Assembly (NCBI RefSeq): GCF_900105215.1
Contig: NZ_FOIP01000001.1
Span: 2,978,501-3,042,500 of the forward strand
Source of the DNA: Lacrimispora sphenoides
GTDB lineage: Bacteria; Bacillota; Clostridia; Lachnospirales; Lachnospiraceae
Length of the DNA: 64,000 nt
Direction of reading: 5' to 3'
In this document: in pieces, positions 54,462 to 61,509 of the stretch
Layout: each line of letters opens with the position of its first letter
Position numbering within the stretch: the stretch's first letter is position 1
Position numbers and translations under genes: made by a program
Notes under the pieces: generated by a model
The model's input: only the letters and a program-made list of their open reading frames with translations
Databases searched by the model: none
What the model was told of the DNA's origin: nothing

Positions 54462-55151
54462 CTATTTCATTGTTTTACATTTTCTATTACGGTCAGAGAT
54501 TAGTTGCTGAAGTTCATCACAACAGGATTTTATTATTGATGAATCAAAGGTAGTTATTGCATCTGTAAGACCAGCTATTTTTGATTCAATCTTGTTTTCA
54601 ATTGTCGCGAGCTGTGGATTGCTCATTGGATCGCTGTAGCGTATTGCTTCTGCAAGGTTTTTTAACATCTTTTTTGTAACTTTATCTGGGGCTTTGCTAA
54701 CCAGGTTTTCTATATCTGTCTGCAAGGATTTAATATAAAAAACATTTCCCTTTACTTTTAAATCAATACGTTCAACTTCTCCTTTTGCAATGTTCGTAGC
54801 AATCAGGCCAATCATGCATGCTCCAAAGAGAACCGCATTTAGTACGAATCCATATTGGAATGGAATATCGGCTAAAATCATCTCTAACACACCGATAATT
54901 AGTTGTGCAATTAGATAACACCACACAAGAGAAAGCAGCGTACAACCATAGACTTTGCTTCTAAGTCCCTCTCGTCCGAATGCATAAAAGCCAACACTAG
55001 CAGTCAGTAAAATTGCCGCCATTGAGAAAACGTATCCGGTCCAAAACATACCCCCTCGGTTGAATGGGAGCACAAAAGCAATCAAGTTATAAACAGCGAG
55101 TAAGATAAACACTATTACGAGGGATAAGCCCTTATTTTTTGAGATATTCAT
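54462..55151 (-). CDS. Four-helix membrane protein with cytoplasmic helical tail
   Basis: A 229-residue protein of unrecognised family. Seen: about four hydrophobic helices (about 10-30, 37-57, 68-90, 98-120) and a C-terminal soluble part of about 105 residues with helical, partly coiled-coil character (SLQTDIENLVSKAPDKVTKK ... ATIENKIESKIAGLTDAI). It lies between the SPFH and TIR genes with short gaps (23 and 31 bases), so it is probably the membrane link of the same module. Confidence 0.7.
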   Translation of the reverse strand: MNISKNKGLSLVIVFILLAVYNLIAFVLPFNRGGMFWTGYVFSMAAILLTASVGFYAFGREGLRSKVYGCTLLSLVWCYLIAQLIIGVLEMILADIPFQYGFVLNAVLFGACMIGLIATNIAKGEVERIDLKVKGNVFYIKSLQTDIENLVSKAPDKVTKKMLKNLAEAIRYSDPMSNPQLATIENKIESKIAGLTDAITTFDSSIIKSCCDELQQLISDRNRKCKTMK

Positions 55152-55182
55152 AAATATAAATCCTCCTTATAAATCGGTCCAA

Positions 55183-56361
55183 TTATAGGCTGTTCAGCAG
55201 TTTTTTCTTTTCTTCATCAAATTCCTCATCAGAGAGAATTCCTGTCTCTTTCATTAACTTCAGCTTTTCTAGTTTTTGTTTAAAAGAAGCCATTTCATCA
55301 GAACCTGCCAAAGGTCCTTTTCCAGATTCAGCAGGCGTATTTGTAAAATTGTTTTTCAATTCGTCCGTTTGCGACATGACAGGATGAATGGCATCGGTAG
55401 TAATGCCAGCCACCACTGAACCCATGCTACCAGCAATACCTCCCATCATTCCGAGCCCAATACCGGCACTGGAAAGATTCCCAACTCCTTCATTTTGGGC
55501 AACCTTCTCAGCGATATCAAAACCTCGTTCCGATTGATAGGTATATCCTTCTTGCGCCCTTTTCTGAGCCATTGCAGCAGATTCAATAACCAATCTCTGT
55601 GCGCTGGTTTGCTGGTCGATTATTCCCACCTTTTGTCTTAATTGTGCGTTCGCGACATCAGCATATTGTCGAATATGTATATCCTGAAAGGACTCATATG
55701 CTTTATCTCCCTCCGGCTTCACAATCGTTGTAACAAAAAAACGTTCAAGTGACAGGCCATAATCAGCAAAGTCGGGAGTCAATTGTTTGTGCAAAGCAGT
55801 TGAAAGCTCATCCATACGTGAATCAACTTCAAATATGCCGAATTCGCTGTTCTGCATTGTTTGAGCCAGATATGGTTTTACTTTAGCCATTAGAAAAATA
55901 CGGAACATCTGCGTAAGCCCTGCTTTATCAATGGATTTTTCCGTTCCAACAAGTTTTATAAGCAGTTTTCTGGAATCGTCAACACGCAATGACATTTCAC
56001 CTGACGCCCCAATTTTTAACGGGAATTTATAGGAGGGCTCCATGTACTGAACCTGGCTATCTGTCCCCCATTTAATTGACATTATTTCAGCCTTATTAAT
56101 AAAATAGACTTCACAATGAAAAGGTGTTTGGTCATTCGTTGGTGCACTCAGGAACTTTCTTACTAAGGGAATATTTTGTGTTTCAAGTGTATGGCGTCCT
56201 GGACCAAACAGGTCTAACGCCTGACCATTCATAAAAAAAATTGCTTCCTGAGACTCATGGACGATCAGTTGAGTTCCAGTGTTAAAATCTTCAACATCTG
56301 ATTTCCATATAAAAGTGCTGTTATCTCCTTCATACTTGACAATTTGAAATATATTTGCCAT
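55183..56361 (-). CDS. SPFH-domain protein with C-terminal SHOCT domain
   Basis: A 392-residue protein of the YdjI-like SPFH (stomatin/band 7) family, often labelled 'virion core protein' in databases without phage evidence. Seen: an N-terminal FIWKSDVEDFNTGTQLIVHE, the SPFH body to about residue 290 with LSLERFFVTTIVKPEGDKAY, a Gly/Met-rich segment (SSAGIGLGMMGGIAGSMG), and a C-terminal SHOCT motif (KLEKLKLMKETGILSDEEFD). SPFH proteins assemble into large rings on membranes. First gene of the minus-strand TIR module; GGAGGG precedes the ATG. Confidence 0.85.
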   Translation of the reverse strand: MANIFQIVKYEGDNSTFIWKSDVEDFNTGTQLIVHESQEAIFFMNGQALDLFGPGRHTLETQNIPLVRKFLSAPTNDQTPFHCEVYFINKAEIMSIKWGTDSQVQYMEPSYKFPLKIGASGEMSLRVDDSRKLLIKLVGTEKSIDKAGLTQMFRIFLMAKVKPYLAQTMQNSEFGIFEVDSRMDELSTALHKQLTPDFADYGLSLERFFVTTIVKPEGDKAYESFQDIHIRQYADVANAQLRQKVGIIDQQTSAQRLVIESAAMAQKRAQEGYTYQSERGFDIAEKVAQNEGVGNLSSAGIGLGMMGGIAGSMGSVVAGITTDAIHPVMSQTDELKNNFTNTPAESGKGPLAGSDEMASFKQKLEKLKLMKETGILSDEEFDEEKKKLLNSL

Positions 56362-56682
56362 TGTGCGCCCTCCCGTAATACTTTTATTTAATAAATCTTT
56401 TTAAATGGTGGTTTCCTTTTAAATAAATCAATTAATGAATCTATGACAAATCCACTTTTTGTTTAGGAAGTTAAAATTACATAATTGAAACTCTCAGTAT
56501 TAGTTATACATTATGTTGTTAAATGATTCAATATGTAAAGGGGAATTTAAACACAAATAAACCATCACGATATCGCTACAAAATAGACAAATAATATATT
56601 TTGATATAGTATATAAACAATAGGTAATTTAGAAGAAAAGTTTATTAATTAGATAAGGTTATATTTTCAGGAGATAAAGTGC
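56362..56682. other. AT-rich divergent spacer
   Basis: About 320 bases between the SPFH gene (minus) and the DUF6508-like gene (plus). It is very AT-rich and must contain promoters for both directions, but no clear consensus boxes, palindromes or RNA genes are evident. Confidence 0.6.
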
Positions 56683-57111
56683 ATGGCAGAGAGATTTGAA
56701 ATATTGACAAAATATATATCACAGCTTGCAAAAGCTGAGTACGGTAATTGGATAATTGATAAAGAAAATAAAGGAAATGTAGAAAATCCTATTCGAATGT
56801 CATTTGTTAATTATTCAGATTTTGTCAGTGCATTCATACAAGATGTATATAAAACCATAGATGACAATGAAGATATGGATTTAAATCATTATGGAGAAAT
56901 TCTGGAAAAGAATGGTCTTGAATGGGGAATTATATCTATGAAAGAAGCAGAGGTGTCGTCATTAGATGCTCAGTGTATCATGGCTCTTATAACAGGAGCA
57001 GTCCGTGCTGAACGGTTCTGTGATGGAACGTTACTGGATTTCATTAAAAGTGGCTGTATTGCAAAATGGCTGAATAGATTAAAGGAAGTAGATTCCCGTA
57101 TGTGTTATTGA
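56683..57111 (+). CDS. Small DUF6508-like protein
   Basis: A 142-residue soluble protein with start ATG after CAGGAGATAAAGTGC. The ending (CDGTLLDFIKSGCIAKWLNRLKEVD) resembles the DUF6508 family, small proteins of unknown function common in Firmicutes and often located in accessory regions. Acidic overall; no catalytic motif. It is divergent from the TIR-SPFH genes and followed by its own terminator at 57180-57236. Codon use and AT content match the island rather than the flanks. Confidence 0.65.
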   Translation: MAERFEILTKYISQLAKAEYGNWIIDKENKGNVENPIRMSFVNYSDFVSAFIQDVYKTIDDNEDMDLNHYGEILEKNGLEWGIISMKEAEVSSLDAQCIMALITGAVRAERFCDGTLLDFIKSGCIAKWLNRLKEVDSRMCY

Positions 57112-57179
57112 GCAAATATAATTATCGGTAAAGTAAACATTTGACTATTGGTAAAATCATGGGGATAGAGTAGGATAAG

Positions 57180-57236
57180 GATAAAAGGAACTTCTGCAGC
57201 ATGTTTAATTAATATACTGTGAAAGTTCCTTTTATC
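57180..57236 (+). terminator. Terminator at the right edge of the island
   Basis: Perfect 14-bp inverted repeat GATAAAAGGAACTT and its complement with a 29-base loop. It lies just outside the right direct repeat and may also serve the convergent permease gene. Confidence 0.65.
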
Positions 57237-57247
57237 AAGTGAAAAAG

Positions 57248-58045
57248 TTAAAATTTAATCTTCTTCTCCAGCAAAGCAATCCCCTGATACAAAATTGCCG
57301 ATACAATACACAGGATCACGATGCTCATTACCACCAGATCCATTTTAAATACCTGGCTTCCATAGATAATCAAATATCCCAGTCCTTTATTTGCCGCCAA
57401 AAATTCTCCAATGATGACACCAACCAGACAAAGACCGATATTGACCTTTGTATTGCTGATGATAAGAGGCACAGAACCAGGTAGAAGTACCTTGAAAAGA
57501 ACATCCTTTTTCTTACCGCCCAGGGAATAGATTAACTTGATCATGTCAGGATCTACCTGGGAAAAACCGGTATGGAGCGTCATGATGCATCCAAAAACGG
57601 CCACAGAAATGGAAGCAACAATGATGGTCTTAATATTATTGCCCAGCCATACAATTAAGATGGGAGCAAGGGCGGATTTTGGAAGGCTGTTAAGCATGAC
57701 AAGATAAGGCTCCAATACTTCCGATACACTGCGGCTGGACCATAAAAAAACAGCGATCAGCAGGCCTGAGACAGTGACCAGGGCAAAGCTTATGAGGGTT
57801 TCCATTACGGTTACCCCGATGTGCATAAAAATGCTTTTGTCCACTACCATATTAAGAAAGCAGATGGTCACACGGGAAGGTGAGCTGAATATGAAGTCAT
57901 TGATCATGCCCAGTCTTGCACACAGCTCCCAAAGAGAAAGAAGCAGTACCAGCAGCATGGTACGCCACACTCTGACATTGCGGCGGTGCAGCTTTTCCTT
58001 TTCAATAAACTCCTGTTGGGCTAAGGTGGGATGAGTCTCAATCAT
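57248..58045 (-). CDS. ABC transporter permease, SsuC/ThiX type
   Basis: Membrane subunit of 265 residues of the nitrate/sulfonate/thiamine-precursor importer family. About six helices; coupling loop with VDPDMIKLIYSLGGKKKDVLF and LLPGSVPLIISNTKVNIGL, and the typical GEFLAANKGLGYLIIYGSQVF. Its start overlaps the end of the ATPase gene by 8 bases. Its final 100 bases are repeated at 52677-52780 across the island, so the present C-terminus may have come with the inserted DNA. No substrate-binding protein gene is adjacent. Confidence 0.88.
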   Translation of the reverse strand: MIETHPTLAQQEFIEKEKLHRRNVRVWRTMLLVLLLSLWELCARLGMINDFIFSSPSRVTICFLNMVVDKSIFMHIGVTVMETLISFALVTVSGLLIAVFLWSSRSVSEVLEPYLVMLNSLPKSALAPILIVWLGNNIKTIIVASISVAVFGCIMTLHTGFSQVDPDMIKLIYSLGGKKKDVLFKVLLPGSVPLIISNTKVNIGLCLVGVIIGEFLAANKGLGYLIIYGSQVFKMDLVVMSIVILCIVSAILYQGIALLEKKIKF

Positions 58046-58805
58046 GATTCTGCAGCTCCTTCCATACCTGATTAAAGTAAACAGAAAATTCCGGCATGTT
58101 TCGCCGTGTCAAAGGCCGTATATCGTCGCCTCCGAAGGAAACAGGTACGATGGCTTTTATTTTGCCGGGCCTGCTTGTCAGTACGATGACTCTGTCGGCA
58201 ACACTGATAGCTTCGGAAAGGTCATGTGTGATAAGAATCGCAGTTTTATGAGTGCTTTTTATAATGGAACTGATGTCATCACAGACGGAAAGCCTGGTTT
58301 GATAGTCCAATGCGGAAAATGGTTCGTCTAATAAAAGAAGGTCCGGTTCCAGGGCCAGGGTGCGGACCAGTGCGGCACGCTGCCGCATACCTCCGGACAG
58401 TTCAGACGGCTTTGCCTGCTCAAAGCTTCCAAGGCCGTAAGTATGGAGCATCTGATGCAGCTTTTCTTTGGAGCTTTTGTTTCGCTTTTTCTGAATTTCC
58501 AGCCCCAGTTCGGCATTTCCCATAATAGTACGCCATTCAAAAAGGTGATCCCGCTGCAGCATGTAACCGATATTGACGCCGGATTTTGCCTGGGAGACGC
58601 CGTCAATTAAGATTTCACCTTCGTCAGGTTCTAATAATCCGCTAAGAAGAGATAGAAGGGTAGATTTCCCGCAGCCGGATGGGCCGACGATTGCAAGAAA
58701 TTCTCCGTTATCTGCAGTAAATGATATATTGGAAAGGGCCAGTGTCTCACCCTCAAGGGAATGATAGGAGTAACTGATCCCGCGAACTTCCAGTTTTGGC
58801 TTCAT
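58038..58805 (-). CDS. ABC transporter ATPase, SsuB/TauB type
   Basis: ATP-binding subunit of 255 residues: Walker A GPSGCGKST, Q-loop MLQRDHLFEW, signature LSGGMRQRAALVR, Walker B LLLLDEPFSALD and switch His in LITHDLSEAI. Partner of the permease encoded after it. The family imports sulfonates, nitrate, or pyrimidine/thiamine precursors with a lipoprotein receptor; that receptor gene is missing on both sides. The start follows AAGGAGG. Confidence 0.92.
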   Translation of the reverse strand: MKPKLEVRGISYSYHSLEGETLALSNISFTADNGEFLAIVGPSGCGKSTLLSLLSGLLEPDEGEILIDGVSQAKSGVNIGYMLQRDHLFEWRTIMGNAELGLEIQKKRNKSSKEKLHQMLHTYGLGSFEQAKPSELSGGMRQRAALVRTLALEPDLLLLDEPFSALDYQTRLSVCDDISSIIKSTHKTAILITHDLSEAISVADRVIVLTSRPGKIKAIVPVSFGGDDIRPLTRRNMPEFSVYFNQVWKELQNHD

Positions 58806-59018
58806 GGGTCCTCCTTATATGACAGATTTGATCTGATATAGTGTTATGATATGTACAAAAAAAAGGAGTGTGAAGGACCAGACCTTCTTCTCTATGATAT
58901 AAAATGCCGGATTGCTGTTTTTTTCCTTTTTTCACAGCCTGATGATTGGCCGCTACAGGAAAAGCCAATAAATTGGTGGAATAGATGGCGGAAATGCTGG
59001 AAAAATAAGAAAAAACCC

Positions 59019-59047
59019 TTGCAATGGAGTATAAACGGTGTTATACT
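59019..59047 (+). promoter_or_regulatory. Promoter of the rimP-infB operon
   Basis: TTGCAA (59019-59024), 17-base spacer, TATACT (59042-59047). It drives a short leader with a hairpin before rimP. The stretch 58806-59018 shows no supported gene. Confidence 0.75.
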
Positions 59048-59075
59048 GTCTACGATAACATGACAGTTAGCGGAT

Positions 59076-59101
59076 AAAGAGTGGGCGAAAGTCCACTCTT
59101 T
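59076..59101 (+). other. Leader hairpin before rimP
   Basis: Stem AAAGAGTGG/CCACTCTTT with an 8-base loop, in the untranslated leader. A hairpin of this shape is commonly seen ahead of rimP in Firmicutes; a role in autoregulation of the operon is possible but not shown. Confidence 0.65.
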
Positions 59102-59128
59102 CAATTTGTTTGGAAAGGTGGGAGAAAG

Positions 59129-59596
59129 ATGGCGAAGAGAGAAGAGTACGAGGCAAAGACAGAAAGCTTTTTGCTGCCCCTTATGGAAGAAAATAATTTC
59201 GAACTGGTAGATGTAGAGTACGTAAAAGAAGCAGGAAACTGGTATCTGCGGGCTTATATAGATAAAGAAGGTGGGATTACGGTAGATGATTGCGAAACCA
59301 TAAGCCGCAGGCTGGGAGACTGGCTGGATGAAAAGGATTTTATTGCGGACAGTTACATTTTAGAGGTAAGCTCTCCGGGGCTTGGAAGACCGCTAAAAAA
59401 AGATAAAGACTTTAATAGAAGTATCGGAAAAGATGTGGATATTAAGTTATATAAGCCTTTAAACAAACAGAAGGATTTTACAGGAACGCTTACATCCTAT
59501 GACAGGGAAACAGTGACCATTACCCAGGAAGACGGAATAGAGCTTGTGTTGAACCGCCCGGAAATCGCTTTGATCCGGCTGGCATTTGATTTCTAA
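59129..59596 (+). CDS. rimP: Ribosome maturation factor RimP
   Basis: A 155-residue cytoplasmic protein needed for maturation of the 30S ribosomal subunit. Family signatures: FELVDVEYVKEAGNWYLRAYID, DDCETISRRLGDWLD, and LEVSSPGLGRPLKKDKDF. Start is the ATG 59129 after GGTGGGAGAAAG. First gene of the conserved rimP-nusA-rnpM-L7Ae-infB operon. Confidence 0.96.
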   Translation: MAKREEYEAKTESFLLPLMEENNFELVDVEYVKEAGNWYLRAYIDKEGGITVDDCETISRRLGDWLDEKDFIADSYILEVSSPGLGRPLKKDKDFNRSIGKDVDIKLYKPLNKQKDFTGTLTSYDRETVTITQEDGIELVLNRPEIALIRLAFDF

Positions 59597-59625
59597 ACAG
59601 TAAGAGATATTAGGAGGATAAAAAA

Positions 59626-60801
59626 ATGAATAAGGAACTGTTAGAAGCACTGAATATTCTGGAGAAGGAGAATAATATCAGCAAGGATACCCTGTTAGAG
59701 GCAATCGAAAATTCTCTCCTTACGGCGTGCAAGAACCATTTCGGAAAAGCGGATAATATCAAGGTCAGCATCAATCGTGAAACCTGTGATTTCAATGTAT
59801 TTGCAGAAAAAGAAGTGGTGGAAACAGTTGAAGATCCCCTGTTGCAGATCAGCCTGGCAGATGCAAAGATGGCAGATCCAAAATACGATATCGGCGATGT
59901 GATCCATTGCCAGATCGACTCAAAAAAGTTTGGAAGAATCGCTACACAGAATGCAAAGAACGTGATCCTGCAGAAGATCCGTGAGGAAGGCAGAAAATCT
60001 CTCTTTAACGACTGGTACTGCCAGGAGAGAGAAGTTGTCACAGGAATTGTGCAGAGATATCTGGGCAGGAATGTAAGCATTAATCTGGGCAAAGTAGATG
60101 CCATTCTGAATGAAACAGAAATGGTAAAAGGAGAAGTGTTTAAAGCCACAGAGAGAATCAAAGTGTTCGTTCTGGAAGTTAAGGATACTCCCAAAGGCCC
60201 AAGGATTTCCGTATCCAGAACTCATCCGGACCTTGTAAAACGCCTGTTTGAATCCGAGGTTGCAGAGGTGAAAGACGGAACCGTGGAAATCAAGGCAATT
60301 GCAAGAGAAGCAGGTTCCAGAACAAAAATTGCTGTTAAATCCAATGATGCCAATGTAGATCCGGTAGGTGCATGTGTAGGCTTAAACGGTGCAAGGGTTA
60401 ACTCCATAGTGAATGAGTTAAGAGGAGAGAAAATCGATATCATCAACTGGGATGAGAATCCGGCCTATTTGATTGAAAATGCATTAAGCCCGGCAAAGGT
60501 TATCTGTGTTGTTGCAGATGAGGAATCAAAGGAAGCTCAGGTTATTGTTCCGGATTATCAATTATCACTGGCCATCGGCAAGGAAGGGCAGAACGCAAGG
60601 CTTGCAGCACGTCTTACCGGATATAAGATTGACATTAAGAGTGAGACGCAGGCAAGAGAACTCGGTCTGTTTGAGGAGCTGGGGCTTGATTATCAGGAAG
60701 CTGGATCTGGATTTGAAAGCTTTGGAAATGAAAACCATGACAGTGGAAACAGCGAAACGCAGAACTACCAGGAAGAGTATCAGGACGACTACCAGGAATA
60801 A
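59626..60801 (+). CDS. nusA: Transcription elongation/termination factor NusA
   Basis: RNA-polymerase-associated factor of 391 residues. N-terminal polymerase-binding domain (about 1-125), S1 domain ([20 protein letters not shown]), KH1 and KH2 RNA-binding domains ([20 protein letters not shown] and [20 protein letters not shown]), then a short acidic tail rich in Gln, Asn and Tyr. This is the usual Firmicutes form without the C-terminal acidic repeats of E. coli. 29 bases after rimP. Confidence 0.97.
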   Translation: MNKELLEALNILEKENNISKDTLLEAIENSLLTACKNHFGKADNIKVSINRETCDFNVFAEKEVVETVEDPLLQISLADAKMADPKYDIGDVIHCQIDSKKFGRIATQNAKNVILQKIREEGRKSLFNDWYCQEREVVTGIVQRYLGRNVSINLGKVDAILNETEMVKGEVFKATERIKVFVLEVKDTPKGPRISVSRTHPDLVKRLFESEVAEVKDGTVEIKAIAREAGSRTKIAVKSNDANVDPVGACVGLNGARVNSIVNELRGEKIDIINWDENPAYLIENALSPAKVICVVADEESKEAQVIVPDYQLSLAIGKEGQNARLAARLTGYKIDIKSETQARELGLFEELGLDYQEAGSGFESFGNENHDSGNSETQNYQEEYQDDYQE

Positions 60802-60848
60802 GACCTGGCTGGTGATTACCAGTATAAAAAACAGGAAGTGATGGAAAC

Positions 60849-61118
60849 GTGAGTACAAAGAAATTACCGCTCAGACAGTGCATCGGCTGTGGTGAGATGA
60901 AAAATAAAAAAGAAATGATTCGTGTACTGAAAACCTCAGAGGATGAGATTCTTCTTGATACAACCGGACGTAAAAACGGACGGGGAGCTTATCTCTGCCC
61001 TTCTATGGAATGTTTTAAGAAGGCAGTAAAGAGCAAGGGACTTGAGCGTTCCTTCAAGATGGCGATTCCGAAAGAAGTCTACGAAGCATTGGAAAAGGAG
61101 ATGGAACAGTTTGAATGA
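60849..61118 (+). CDS. rnpM: RnpM (YlxR), RNase P modulator
   Basis: An 89-residue RNA-binding protein of the YlxR family. PLRQCIGCGEMKNKKEMIRV and GRKNGRGAYLCPSMECF are family signatures. Known members bind RNase P RNA and dampen its activity. The start codon is GTG after AGGAAGTGATGG. It overlaps the next gene by 8 bases. Confidence 0.94.
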   Translation: MSTKKLPLRQCIGCGEMKNKKEMIRVLKTSEDEILLDTTGRKNGRGAYLCPSMECFKKAVKSKGLERSFKMAIPKEVYEALEKEMEQFE

Positions 61119-61509
61119 CAGACAAAAGATCCTTAATCTGATTGGTCTGGCCACAAAAGCAGGAAAGACTGTAAGCGGAGAATTCATGACAGAAAAGACC
61201 GTAAAAACTGGGAAAGCATCATTAGTAATCATATCTGAGGAGGCCTCGGAGAATACTAAGAAAATGTTTACCAATATGTGTACTTACTATGAGGTTCCAA
61301 TCTACTTTTTAGGGGGAAAAGATGAACTGGGCCACGCTATGGGGAAAGAGATGAGAGCATCCCTTGCTATCGTGGATCATGGGTTTGCAAAGGCAGTCGT
61401 GAAACTGATGAATACAAAGGTCGGTAGTGAATGTGAAGAGGACCTTTCACATCTACCGGTATGTGCTGCAGAGCGCGCACAGAATGGAGGAAAGCATGAG
61501 AGTATATGA
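61111..61509 (+). CDS. L7Ae-family RNA-binding protein (YlxQ-like), TTG start
   Basis: A 132-residue protein with a ribosomal L7Ae/L30e fold: [55 protein letters not shown]. It binds kink-turn RNA in related proteins. The best start is TTG at 61111 with GGAG upstream, giving [11 protein letters not shown]; the longer open frame has no ribosome site. The C-terminal 30 residues are a variable tail overlapping the infB start. Confidence 0.88.
   Translation: MNDRQKILNLIGLATKAGKTVSGEFMTEKTVKTGKASLVIISEEASENTKKMFTNMCTYYEVPIYFLGGKDELGHAMGKEMRASLAIVDHGFAKAVVKLMNTKVGSECEEDLSHLPVCAAERAQNGGKHESI

Larger units (their letters stand above)
52677..57350. mobile_element. Genomic island with TIR, SPFH and DUF6508-like genes between direct repeats
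   Basis: Left repeat 52677-52780 and right repeat 57251-57350 are in the same orientation, about 100 bases long, with roughly nine substitutions and one indel. Between them are four genes, none related to the flanking metabolic genes, and a notably AT-rich spacer. The arrangement looks like insertion into the 3' end of the permease gene with the incoming DNA bringing a replacement end, as in integrations that restore the target gene. No integrase or transposase is inside, so the mechanism (lost integrase or homologous exchange) is unknown. Confidence 0.5.

Noticed and set aside
55183..56361. Prophage remnant because of the 'virion core protein' label often given to this SPFH family
   Set aside because: No phage structural, lysis or integrase gene is nearby; the SPFH and SHOCT domains explain the protein.
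58851..59063. A 70-codon frame upstream of rimP
   Set aside because: Composition is atypical, it has no supporting neighbour or family, and it overlaps the rimP promoter.
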